This document shows positions 50,358-58,223 of a DNA stretch of 64,000 nucleotides, in pieces (position 1 is the stretch's first letter; every line of letters starts with the position of its first letter). Under the pieces are notes generated by a model. That model did not search any database. It was not told the DNA's origin and saw only the letters and a program-made list of their open reading frames with translations. The translations under genes and the position numbers were made by a program. Source of the stretch: Dactylosporangium fulvum (GTDB lineage Bacteria; Actinomycetota; Actinomycetes; Mycobacteriales; Micromonosporaceae); contig NZ_CP073720.1 of assembly GCF_025137375.1 (NCBI RefSeq), positions 124,001 through 188,000 on the forward strand. Direction: 5' to 3'.

Positions 50358-50874
50358 AGCCGGCTCTCCGATCCGGTCGGCAGGTCAGCTGCAACAGTGC
50401 TCAGCTGCAAACGGTGCTCAGCGCAGCGGTGCGAATCCAGACCAGCTGTGATCGAGGTCGGGGCGGATTCGCACTCGTGGGCGGTGGAGCTCGGCCCTTG
50501 GAGCGATTCGACCTGAACAGGATTCAACGGGATGGTAACGCACCGTTACAACGAAAACGAGGCATGTGGTTGAAGTGACGGGTGTTACGCATGAGGCGAA
50601 GGGCCGAATGTACGGTCCGTCGCGGCGGCAGCGCTACCCGCTCCTCAGTGCGAGAAACGACAGAGTTTTCCGGAAGACCTGCATGGTGGCCGCCGGCCGC
50701 CGGTTGATGTCGCCAATCCGACTCGGGGAGGCCCTTGCCCCTGCGGTTCGGGCCCCTTTCATGATCAAGGTAAGCATCATGTCGTCGGGACGGCAGGACG
50801 CTTTCCTTGATCACGAAAGCGGTGCGGCGCCCCGCGGACCGGGTGGGCGGCGGCGGGGATACGCTGGGTGAACC
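50358..50874. other. 517-bp divergent intergenic region
   Basis: No frame here shows neighbour-like codon bias. The stretch holds the promoter of the SCO2525-type operon on the minus strand, an AT-richer segment (about 50520-50580, with the repeated GTAACG/CGTTAC theme), the palindromic element at 50756-50819, and the promoter of the DUF4229 gene. Confidence 0.55.
50756..50819. repeat. Palindromic repeat element, copy B
   Basis: A 64-nt near-perfect hairpin with a 31-bp stem, four mismatches and a 2-base loop, bounded by CTTTCATGATCAAGG and CCTTGATCACGAAAG. On the minus strand the inner 52 nt align without gaps to the element at 29008-29059, with about 39 matches. Two such structured copies in one 64-kb window suggest a dispersed intergenic repeat family. 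Confidence 0.75.
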
Positions 50875-51156
50875 ATGTCTCCGATTGTCAAGTACTCGCT
50901 CGCCCGGCTCGGCTTGTTCGTCATCGTCGCGGCCGTGGCGCTCACTGTTCCTGTCGACGTCAGCGTCGCCCTCAAGCTGATGGTCGCCGTCCTCGTCTCC
51001 GCTGTGCTGGCCTTCTTCCTGCTCAAGGGGATGCGGGAGCAGGCGTCCGTCCAGGCTGTCGGAGTCGCCCAGCAGCGGACGGAAAAGCGTGAACGTCTGC
51101 GCGCGGCGCTCAACGGGGATGACGATGGGGGCGAAAGCGCCACCAAAACGGGCTAA
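50875..51156 (+). CDS. DUF4229 small membrane protein
   Basis: 93 residues. Two membrane helices (about 8-28 and 30-50) with the family start IVKYSLARLGLFVIVAAVAL are followed by a charged helical tail (QRTEKRERLRAAL). It matches the actinobacterial DUF4229 family, whose role is unknown. A hairpin lies just after it, in front of the carboxypeptidase gene. Confidence 0.85.
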   Translation: MSPIVKYSLARLGLFVIVAAVALTVPVDVSVALKLMVAVLVSAVLAFFLLKGMREQASVQAVGVAQQRTEKRERLRAALNGDDDGGESATKTG

Positions 51157-51167
51157 CGCCATTTAAA

Positions 51168-51197
51168 CCTTGGATGGTGCAAAACCACCCAAGGAGG
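51168..51197 (+). promoter_or_regulatory. Hairpin that covers the carboxypeptidase ribosome site
   Basis: CCTTGGATGGT (51168-51178) pairs with ACCACCCAAGG (51184-51194), an 11-bp stem with one G-A-type mismatch and a 5-base loop. The right arm contains the first bases of AAGGAGG (51191-51197), the ribosome site for ATG 51203, so folding would hide it. It may also end transcription from DUF4229. Confidence 0.5.
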
Positions 51198-51202
51198 CGT
51201 AC

Positions 51203-52480
51203 ATGGCCCGCAGGCTCGTCCCGTCGCTCGCGCTGGCCGCGGTCGGCATGTTGGTTGTCGTCGCGACGAATCCGGCGAGTGCCGCGCCCACCGTCCCCAC
51301 GCGACCACCCGTCGACTCGGCCGGGCCATACGTGGTCGACGGGGTCCGCACGTGGGACGACCGCAACCGTGTTGCCCGTACCGGTGCGGCGATCGACGCG
51401 ATCGAGGACGGGCGCGCCGACGTCACCGCGACACCCGGCGAGGTGCGGGAGATCCGCAAGCTCGGTTACCGGGTGACGGAGGACCGGCGTGAGGACTTCC
51501 CCGTCGCCGACGCCGGCTACCACAACTACGCCGAGATGGTCGCCGAGCTCGACAAGGCGGCGAAGGACCACCCGGCGATCATGCAGAAGCTCAGCATCGG
51601 CACGTCGTACGAGGGCCGCGACATGCCGCTGATCAAGATCTCCGACAACGTGGCGATAGACGAGAACGAGCCCGAGATCCTCTACGGCGCACACCAGCAC
51701 GCGCGTGAGCACCTCACCGTCGAGATGGCCCTGTACCTCGTCAAGCTGTTCACCGACGGGTACGGCAAGGACGCGCGGATCACAAAACTCGTCAACAGCC
51801 GCGAGATCTGGATCGTGCCGGACCTGAACCCGGACGGCGGCGAGTACGACATCGAGACCGGCACGTACCGCTTCTGGCGCAAGAACCGCCAGCCGGCCCC
51901 GAACTCGCCCGGCGTCGGCACCGACCTGAACCGCAACTGGGGGCACAACTTCGGCTGCTGCGCCGGCTCTTCCAGCGATCCGGCGTCGGAGACCTACCGG
52001 GGGTCCTCGGCGTTCTCGGCGACGGAGACGAAGCGGCTGCGCGACTTCGTGCTGAGCCGGCGGATCAAGGGCGTGCAGCAGATCAAGGCGGCCATCGATT
52101 TCCACACGTACTCCGAGCTGGTGCTCTGGCCGTACGGGTACACGATGGCGACCACGGCGAAGGGGCTCGGCGCCGACCAGCGGGCCACGTTCAAGGCGCT
52201 CGGCACGCAGATGGCGAAGAGCAACGGGTACACGCCGCAGCAGTCCAGCAGCCTCTACATCACCGACGGCTCGATCATCGACTGGCTGTGGGCGACGCAG
52301 GGCATCTGGGCGTTCACGTTCGAGATGTTCCCGAGCTCGCCGGACCAGGGCGGCTTCTACCCGCCCGCGAGTGTGATCACCGCGCAGACGATCCGCAACA
52401 AGGAGGCGAGCCTGCAGCTCGCCGAGTACGCGGACTGCGCGTACCGCATCATCGGCAAGCAGCACCATTACTGCTACTAG
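51203..52480 (+). CDS. Secreted M14-family zinc carboxypeptidase
   Basis: 425 residues. The signal peptide is cleaved near ASAAP (about residue 28), a short pro-region follows, and the M14 catalytic domain spans about 107-415. Zinc ligands are His166 and Glu169 in HQHAREHLT, and His in [15 protein letters not shown]. The substrate-binding DLNRNW and the catalytic Glu in FTFEMFPSS are present. This is the actinobacterial carboxypeptidase T/SG type, which removes C-terminal residues from extracellular peptides. The strong AAGGAGG fixes the start. Confidence 0.93.
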   Translation: MARRLVPSLALAAVGMLVVVATNPASAAPTVPTRPPVDSAGPYVVDGVRTWDDRNRVARTGAAIDAIEDGRADVTATPGEVREIRKLGYRVTEDRREDFPVADAGYHNYAEMVAELDKAAKDHPAIMQKLSIGTSYEGRDMPLIKISDNVAIDENEPEILYGAHQHAREHLTVEMALYLVKLFTDGYGKDARITKLVNSREIWIVPDLNPDGGEYDIETGTYRFWRKNRQPAPNSPGVGTDLNRNWGHNFGCCAGSSSDPASETYRGSSAFSATETKRLRDFVLSRRIKGVQQIKAAIDFHTYSELVLWPYGYTMATTAKGLGADQRATFKALGTQMAKSNGYTPQQSSSLYITDGSIIDWLWATQGIWAFTFEMFPSSPDQGGFYPPASVITAQTIRNKEASLQLAEYADCAYRIIGKQHHYCY

Positions 52481-52482
52481 TG

Positions 52483-53229
52483 CTAGAAGGTGTACTCCTC
52501 AGCGAGTTCGATGAGCGCGAAATGGGCGCCCGTCGGGTCCGCGACGCGGGCGTAGTAACCGGCCGACACCGGTTGCGGCGCCCGCGCCACGGTGCCGCCC
52601 AGTTCGGCGACCCGTTCACACGCCGTCACGCAGTCGGTGACCATGAAGCAGGCCGTCCAGTGGTCGGGGACGTCGTCCGGGAACCGGTGATCGATCGGGG
52701 CCAGGCCGCCGACGGTGTCGTTGTTGTGATGGAACTCGAAGTACGGGTCGCCGGGGTTGCTCTCCGCCTCGACCGTGTGCCAGCCGAACACCTCCTTGTA
52801 GAAGGCGTTGGTCCCGGCCAGGTCGTGCGACGCCAGCTCGTACCAGCAGATCGCACCCGGCTCGAAGGAGACCTGCGCGCCGACGAACCGGCTGCGCAGC
52901 CACGTGCCGAACGATGCGCCGCCGGTGTCGGTGAACACGCCGGCCGTGCCCAGGTCGCGCACGCTGGTCGGGGCCAGGCGGACCGCGCCGCCGGCCCGGA
53001 CGACGGCGTCGGCGGTGCCGGCCGGGTCGTCGGTCGAGATCGAGATCAGCCACGCGGCCTTGGAGCCCTGCCGGAGTCCGGCGGCGGCCCGCCCGTTCAG
53101 CGTGAAGTGGCCGTCATCGTTGAATCTCCAGCCGAACAACCCGCCGTAGAACGCACGGGCGGCGACGGGGTCGGGGCTTGCCACCTCGGTCCAGCAGGGG
53201 GTTCCCGATGCGTAACCCCTTACTCGCAT
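52483..53229 (-). CDS. Two-domain VOC (glyoxalase-fold) protein
   Basis: 248 residues with two vicinal-oxygen-chelate modules (about 5-118 and 125-245). They start GTPCWTEVASPDPVAARAFY and GAICWYELASHDLAGTNAFY and end in barrel strands (GASFGTWL; GAHFALIELAEE). This duplicated form is common in Actinobacteria with unknown substrates, and antibiotic binding or small-molecule metabolism is possible. It is convergent with the carboxypeptidase gene (2 bp apart). Confidence 0.88.
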   Translation of the reverse strand: MRVRGYASGTPCWTEVASPDPVAARAFYGGLFGWRFNDDGHFTLNGRAAAGLRQGSKAAWLISISTDDPAGTADAVVRAGGAVRLAPTSVRDLGTAGVFTDTGGASFGTWLRSRFVGAQVSFEPGAICWYELASHDLAGTNAFYKEVFGWHTVEAESNPGDPYFEFHHNNDTVGGLAPIDHRFPDDVPDHWTACFMVTDCVTACERVAELGGTVARAPQPVSAGYYARVADPTGAHFALIELAEEYTF

Positions 53230-53283
53230 TCCGCGTCCTTTCGGTTGTCACTCTGTTTCGAGATAGTGACATCCGTCAGCCGA

Positions 53284-55269
53284 TCATGACACCCCATCCA
53301 GCGGTGTAGGAAGCGGTTGTGCATGCAACACATCGAGTCGCGAAACGGCTCGAGTCAAAACGACGAACAGCCGATTGAGCCCACGGGCCTCGGCCGCCAC
53401 GATGTCGGCCGGCTCGACCACGATCACGTGGTCGTACTCCAGACCCTTGGCGAGGCTCGCCGGCAACACGGTGACCCGCCCGTCGGTCTCGGTGTCGGTC
53501 TCGGCGCCGGCGACCATGACGCCGGCGTCCCGCAGGGCCCCGGCGAGCCCGTCGACGGCCGCATCAGTAGCAATGACGCCGATCGATCCGGCGTATTGCA
53601 GTGCGTCCTTGACTGACCGCACGGTTTCGTGTTCAAGAGATTCAACAGTACTGATGTGCAGCGCACCGTCGGTGCGCAGTGACCTGGCCTCCGGCACATC
53701 AACGCCGAGCGCCGGCAGGAGCCGGTTGGCGAGCGCGACCACCGCGGCCGGCACGCGGAAGCCGGTTGTCAGCGGTACCACCCGGGCCCCCGGCTTGCCG
53801 AGATGGGCGAGCAGCGCGGGCCAGTCGCGTGCCGCCCACGGCGCGGTGCCCTGGGCGAGATCACCGAGGAGCGTGATCGAGCCGTGCTCGCTGCGCCGGG
53901 CGATCACGCGCGCCTGCATGGGTGAGAGGTCCTGCGCCTCGTCGACGACGACGTGGCCGAAGCTCGGCACGCGGTCGATGAGGCCGGCCGCCTCGTCGAC
54001 GAGGACCGCGTCGGCGGCGCTCCAGCGGGCCGACTTTGCCGTTTTGGGGGGCTTCGCCCAGGTGATCACTTCTTGCTCATCAGCGGAAAGAAGATCGTCT
54101 GCCGGGTCGCTCAGTACCTCGAACACCAACTGCTCCGGCGTGACCGCCGGCCACACCCGGTCGAGCAGTTCGACGACCGGTGCGGCCTTGCCCATCCGCC
54201 GCTGCCAGGCCTCGCCGGGCGAGTCGCCGCGGCGCGCCTCGGACTGCAGCATCAGCAACGAGACGATCCGCGCGCGGACCCGTTCGCGGCCGATCGAATA
54301 CGGCGGTGCCTCACGCCGGACGTCGTCCACGATCCGGCGGAGCGCTTCGGTGGAGACCCGCCAGCGGTAGGAGCCGTCGGAGACGGTCAGCGGCTCCTCC
54401 GGCTTCCGGATCTTGCCGTGGAGGCGCCTCGCCAGTACCGCCGCCATCCTCGGATCGTGTTTGACGGCCGCCGCGGCCTCCGAGTCGACCGCTCTGACCT
54501 GTGTGGCGAGCAGCCCGTCGATCGTCGACTGGCGCACCTCGACCTCGCCGAGGGCGGGCAGCACGCTCGCGATGTAGTGCAGGAACGCGGTGTTCGGCCC
54601 GACGATCAGCACGCCGGCCCGGCGGAGCCGCTCGCGGTGCAGGTACAGCAGATAGGCGGCCCGGTGCAGACCGACGGCGGTCTTCCCGGTTCCCGGTGCG
54701 CCTTGGACGCAGATGGATTCGTCGAGTTCGGCGCGGACGAGTTCGTCTTGTTCGGGTTGGATGGTGGCGACGATGTCGCGCATGGGTCCGACGCGGGGTC
54801 GTTCGATTTCTTCGAGCAGGATCTGGCTGATGGCTTGTTGTTCGCCGCGGCTGAGGTGTTCGTCTTCGAAGCTGGTCAGTTCGCCTTTGACGAAGCCGAA
54901 GCGGCGGCGAGTCTGTACGTCTTGTGGGTCTTTGGTGCTGGCTTGGTAGAACTTGCGGGATAGTGGGGCGCGCCAGTCGAGGACCATGGGTTCGCCGGTG
55001 GTGTCGGTGACGTGGCGGCGTCCGATGTGGAACTGGTCTTCGTCGATGTCGAGCCGGCCGAAGAACAGTGGCGTGTCGGGGTTGTCGGCGAGTTCCGCGA
55101 TGCGGCGGGCCATGTGCCGGCCGAGTGTTTCGGCGGTGTAGGCGTCGCCGGCGACCTTGTCGCCGGTGGCGTAGAGGTCTTCGGCGCGTTCCCGCATCCG
55201 GCGGAGCGCTTTGCGTGAGGCGTCGAGGTGCGCTCGCTCGGCGGCGAGCTCTTCTTCGAGTGCGGGCAC
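53284..55269 (-). CDS. helD: HelD-like superfamily 1 helicase / RNA polymerase recycling factor
   Basis: 661 residues. An N-terminal coiled coil (about 1-60, LEEELAAERAHLDASRKALR) is followed by a linker with FFGRLDIDEDQFHIGRRHV and PMVLDWRAPLS. Walker A Lys196 is in CVQGAPGTGKTAV, and later motifs are VVVDEAQDLSPMQARV, GDLAQGTAPW and VLPASLAKGLEYDHV plus FVVLTRAVSRL. This matches actinobacterial HelD, which removes stalled RNA polymerase and can protect it from rifamycins. GTG 55269 begins the coiled coil. The segment 54683 to about 55250 uses A-ending codons (GAA, CAA, CCA) unlike the rest and is identical to the partial copy at 59942-60263. Confidence 0.88.
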   Translation of the reverse strand: MPALEEELAAERAHLDASRKALRRMRERAEDLYATGDKVAGDAYTAETLGRHMARRIAELADNPDTPLFFGRLDIDEDQFHIGRRHVTDTTGEPMVLDWRAPLSRKFYQASTKDPQDVQTRRRFGFVKGELTSFEDEHLSRGEQQAISQILLEEIERPRVGPMRDIVATIQPEQDELVRAELDESICVQGAPGTGKTAVGLHRAAYLLYLHRERLRRAGVLIVGPNTAFLHYIASVLPALGEVEVRQSTIDGLLATQVRAVDSEAAAAVKHDPRMAAVLARRLHGKIRKPEEPLTVSDGSYRWRVSTEALRRIVDDVRREAPPYSIGRERVRARIVSLLMLQSEARRGDSPGEAWQRRMGKAAPVVELLDRVWPAVTPEQLVFEVLSDPADDLLSADEQEVITWAKPPKTAKSARWSAADAVLVDEAAGLIDRVPSFGHVVVDEAQDLSPMQARVIARRSEHGSITLLGDLAQGTAPWAARDWPALLAHLGKPGARVVPLTTGFRVPAAVVALANRLLPALGVDVPEARSLRTDGALHISTVESLEHETVRSVKDALQYAGSIGVIATDAAVDGLAGALRDAGVMVAGAETDTETDGRVTVLPASLAKGLEYDHVIVVEPADIVAAEARGLNRLFVVLTRAVSRLDVLHAQPLPTPLDGVS

Positions 55270-55385
55270 GGTGATCCTCTTGGAGATCTCGGTCGGCTCG
55301 CTCGCGTATCCAGGACCCTTCCTGGCGCGTGGGACGTCCGCTGCGGTGGCTACCTCACCGCGGCCGTCAAGCGGCCAACCAGAGT
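55270..55385 (-). promoter_or_regulatory. helD leader shared by three helD copies
   Basis: The sequence ahead of helD (with GTCAAGCGGCC and ACGTCC blocks on the plus strand) recurs upstream of both truncated copies, at about 58006-58120 and 60298-60395. Conservation outside the coding part suggests a duplicated promoter/leader. No match to the 19-bp rifamycin-associated element was found by eye. Confidence 0.5.
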
Positions 55386-55441
55386 ATGCGCCGTGTGGGG
55401 TCCGTTCCACCGAATTCTTCCGCCGCGAGTTCGCGGCCTGC

Positions 55442-57181
55442 TCATGGTGCCGAGGAGACACGCCGGTAACGTCGATGCGGAGATCGTGCAGGCGCGGTAG
55501 CTGTGACGCGTCCCGTGATCTCCAGATTCTTGAGTGCACGCAGCACCTTCATGTAGCTGAGGCCGGTGCGTGCCTCCAGGTCGCGACGGCTCAGTTCAGC
55601 GCCGTCCGCGAGCGCCTGCCAGATCAGTTCTTCAGCGTCGTCGCCGAGTTGGCCGGTCGGCTCATGTGCTGGCGGCATCGGCGCGACATCAGGGGCAAGC
55701 AGATATCTCGCATGGCGACGTTCGCCGATTCGCACGGCGATGCCACGGTTGACCAGGTCGGATAGTTCGGTCGTGGCGCGGTGGGCCTCGAGACCGAGAT
55801 TGCGCATCGTTCCATTGGTAACCGGCCGGCCTGCATGCATCTCTGCGAGTGCGAGATGCTGGGTCGGTGTTAGCCCCGGCTGCCCTAGATCTGCGATCCA
55901 CGCCATTGTCTCGTCGTCGAGCAATGAGTGCCTCGGCATGATCACCTTGAAGCGGGTGATCCGACTATGAAACTCGGGAAGCGGGGAGCCGGCACGTCGG
56001 AGTTCTCGAAGCATGGTGGGAATGCCACTGGCGCGGTTCTCACACACCATCCGGCCGGTGTCAGGTAGTCGGACGTCCTGAAGTAACTTGGCGAGAACTG
56101 GGTTTCGGGTGGATGTGACCCCTTCGCCGCCGAGGTCATCTTCGGTGATCGCTCCGAACAGCCCACCTGGGTTGGCGACCACCAGACGGTCTGCGTAAAG
56201 CGTGATCTGTACCGGTGTTCCGCGCGAGTAGGGCGAGTAGTCGCGGTGTAGTAGCGCGTTGGCAACGGCCTCGCGTACGACCTCTGCCGGATAGTCGTAC
56301 ACATCGGTACGGCCGCTTCCATCCACAAAGGACCGTACCGAGGTGTTGCGCAGGACGGCGGTGACAACCTCATCCACCATTACCGGGATGGGCCCGTCGA
56401 ACGAGCGGTTGTCGAGGAATCGCGGTCCGCCGACTGGAACGTCTTCTGTGGAGATGCCTGGATAAACGACGAAGGTTACGTTCAGTTGAGGGAAGAACTG
56501 TTGTGGATAGGCACCCAGCGCCAACAGGCCGCCCAGCGTGGGCCGGGTTACGCCGTCGACATCGTCCCTGATGACGTTGAGCCTTCGTAGCACCTGGTCC
56601 TCGGGCAGGCCGGCGAATGCTCCGGGTTGCCGCTGGCGAACTCGAGCCACCAGCAACTGGCACGATGTCGGGTCGAGATCAGCCAGCGTTGCTTCGGCCA
56701 CTGCCTGGCGGTCGTCGTCGGGCTGGCCACGGTTCGTGTGGAGCAGGTGGATCTCGAAATCTGTCAGCCTTCGGTCGCCGTCGCCGCCACGAGTGAAGGA
56801 CCCGTTGTACTCGCCGCGAGCGGCTACGTAGCAGGGTTTGAATCGAGGGTCGAGTTCGCCGACTTCGGCTGTCACGACCAGGGCATGGTCAAGACTGACG
56901 ATCTCGATCTCGGCACGCACGGGCGGATGCATGTCGTCGTTGCATGCAGCGGCAAGTGCGTCGCGGATTCGCGCGGCGTCGAATCCAGGAGCCGGGCGAA
57001 AGTCATGTTCTTCTTCCAGCCCGAGGATGAGCGTGCCGCCACGATCATTACTGAACGCGCTCAAGGTGTCCCGCACCGACTTCGGCAAGCCGCCGGCGGC
57101 CGCTTTCACCTCGACATCGGCCAGGTCGGTCCCGGCCTGACGTAGCAACGCCACCAGGCGTGCTAGCTCTGGACCGCCCAT
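55442..57181 (-). CDS. Schlafen/AlbA_2-domain ATP-binding protein with winged helix
   Basis: 579 residues. An N-terminal AlbA_2/Schlafen-type domain (about 15-150; VEVKAAAGGLPKSVRDTLSA and FSNDRGGTLILGLEE) is followed by a middle region and a RecG-like/GHKL ATP-binding domain (about 285-440). That domain carries YDYPAEVVREAVANALLHRDY, LVVANPGGLFG and the RASGIPTMLRELR loop. Two C-terminal winged-helix modules end the protein (about 445-575). Such proteins occur as regulators and in phage-defence islands. The 14-bp palindrome at 57193-57226, 12 bp before the start, is a likely autoregulatory operator. Confidence 0.82.
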   Translation of the reverse strand: MGGPELARLVALLRQAGTDLADVEVKAAAGGLPKSVRDTLSAFSNDRGGTLILGLEEEHDFRPAPGFDAARIRDALAAACNDDMHPPVRAEIEIVSLDHALVVTAEVGELDPRFKPCYVAARGEYNGSFTRGGDGDRRLTDFEIHLLHTNRGQPDDDRQAVAEATLADLDPTSCQLLVARVRQRQPGAFAGLPEDQVLRRLNVIRDDVDGVTRPTLGGLLALGAYPQQFFPQLNVTFVVYPGISTEDVPVGGPRFLDNRSFDGPIPVMVDEVVTAVLRNTSVRSFVDGSGRTDVYDYPAEVVREAVANALLHRDYSPYSRGTPVQITLYADRLVVANPGGLFGAITEDDLGGEGVTSTRNPVLAKLLQDVRLPDTGRMVCENRASGIPTMLRELRRAGSPLPEFHSRITRFKVIMPRHSLLDDETMAWIADLGQPGLTPTQHLALAEMHAGRPVTNGTMRNLGLEAHRATTELSDLVNRGIAVRIGERRHARYLLAPDVAPMPPAHEPTGQLGDDAEELIWQALADGAELSRRDLEARTGLSYMKVLRALKNLEITGRVTATAPARSPHRRYRRVSSAP

Positions 57182-57192
57182 TTCATCCCCCC

Positions 57193-57226
57193 GTTGCTAA
57201 AGTCTTTTGCGCAAGACTTTAGCAAC
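57193..57226. promoter_or_regulatory. Perfect 14-bp palindromic operator
   Basis: GTTGCTAAAGTCTT (57193-57206) is the exact reverse complement of 57213-57226, with a 6-base spacer. It is AT-rich against the GC-rich background and lies just upstream of the AlbA_2 gene start, facing the degraded toxin-antitoxin remnants. It has the form of a dimeric repressor site. Confidence 0.65.
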
Positions 57227-57250
57227 TGCTTCCCGGCCGGGCACGGTAAG

Positions 57251-57492
57251 GATCTTGTTGTGTTCGATCCGTGGCGGTCGATCATCCCGTTGGTTGCCGG
57301 CAGGCGGCCCCGAGGCTTTCGACACCGCGGTCGGTGCGATGCTTGGCGAGGTTCGGGGTTGGCTGCTGGCTGAGTTGAGGAAGCGGCGTGAGATGACGTA
57401 GGAGCAGGTCGCGTCCCGGATGGGTATCTCGGGCCCGAGTGTCGCAGATCGAGGCCGGCAGCGTCTCGACGGACGAGCAGCTCAAGTCGCCT
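57251..57492 (+). pseudogene. Degraded HigB/HigA-like toxin-antitoxin remnant
   Basis: The frame at 57251 encodes DLVVFDPWRSIIPLVAG, the core of phage-derived Gp49/HigB-like toxins (FDPWRSxxLLVAG). After a frame change, WLLAELRKRREMT, a TAG stop (57399-57401) and EQVASRMGIS follow, which is the HTH start of an XRE antitoxin. After another frame change VSQIEAGSVST appears, then DEQLK. Several frameshifts, a stop and an internal deletion make it non-functional. Confidence 0.65.
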
Positions 57493-57516
57493 GATCCGGA
57501 GACCGGCGGTAGTGGG

Positions 57517-58005
57517 TCACAAGCCGGGGTTGGGGTTGCCTGTCCCCGGCGCCCCCTGCACGCAGATCGACTCGTCCAGCTCCGCGCGGACCAGTTCGTC
57601 CTGCTCGGGCTGGATCGTGGCGACGATGTCGCGCATCGGGCCGACGCGTGGCCGCTCGATCTCCTCCAGCAGGACCCGACTGGTGCGGAGCTCCTCGCCG
57701 GCCAGCAGGTTCTCGTCCTCGAAGCTGGTCAGCTCACCCTTCGCGAACCCGAACCGGCGTCTGGCCCTGACGTCCTGCGGGTCTTTGACGCTCGCCTGGT
57801 AGAACTTCCGGCTGATAGGCGCGGCCAGCTCGGCGATCCGCCTCGCGAGATGCCGTCCCAGGGTCTCCGCCGCGAACGGGTCCCCGGCCACCTGGTCCCC
57901 GGTGGAGAACAGATCCTCGGCATGCTCCCGCATCCGGCGCAGCGCCGTGCGGGAGGCTTCCAGGTGCGCTCGCTCGGCGGCGAGCTCGTCTTGCAGTGCG
58001 GGCAC
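57517..58005 (-). pseudogene. Truncated helD copy 2
   Basis: 162 codons from GTG 58005. The product is clearly HelD N-terminal (LQDELAAERAHLEASRTALR) but lacks about 35 residues between IAELA and ISRKFYQ. It stops just inside Walker A: GAPGTG is followed by NPNPGL and a stop instead of GKT. Codon use is like the host chromosome, and it differs from the intact gene at many synonymous positions. The helicase core is absent. It is followed downstream by the antitoxin remnant. Confidence 0.75.
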
Positions 58006-58223
58006 GGTGATTTCCTTCAGGGGGATCTCAACAGCTGCTCGCTCGCGTATCCGAGCGCTGACCTCGGCGCGTAGGGACGTCCGCTGCGGTGCCTACCTCA
58101 CCGCGGCCGTCAAGCGGCCCATCACTTTACGCGCTGACGCAGGCAGGACTCCATCGAATTCAAGAAAAAGCCGGGCACCAGGAGCGTCGTCAGCGCTTCC
58201 GGTGCCCGGCCGTGTCGAGCTGG
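58006..58223. other. helD-type leader copy and spacer
   Basis: The first ~115 bp repeat the helD upstream region, with the same GACGTCCGCTGCGGT block and CACCGCGGCCGTCAAGCGGCC. The rest shows no gene. The stop of the secreted protein gene lies at 58224. Confidence 0.5.

Noticed and set aside
50566..50871. 101-codon frame in the 517-bp intergenic region
   Set aside because: It reads through the palindromic element and lacks codon bias and a ribosome site.
55270..55441. Rifamycin-associated element upstream of helD
   Set aside because: No 19-bp imperfect palindrome of the known type was seen by eye in any of the three leaders.
53284..55539. Longer 751-codon version of helD starting at 55539
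   Set aside because: The extra N-terminus overlaps the AlbA_2 gene end and is leader sequence conserved in non-coding form in the other two copies. GTG 55269 starts the coiled coil.
57524..57537. GGGGTTGGGGTT considered as telomere-like or quadruplex element
   Set aside because: Only two units, in two places, both as the junction of a helD fragment. It is reported as a breakpoint sequence instead.
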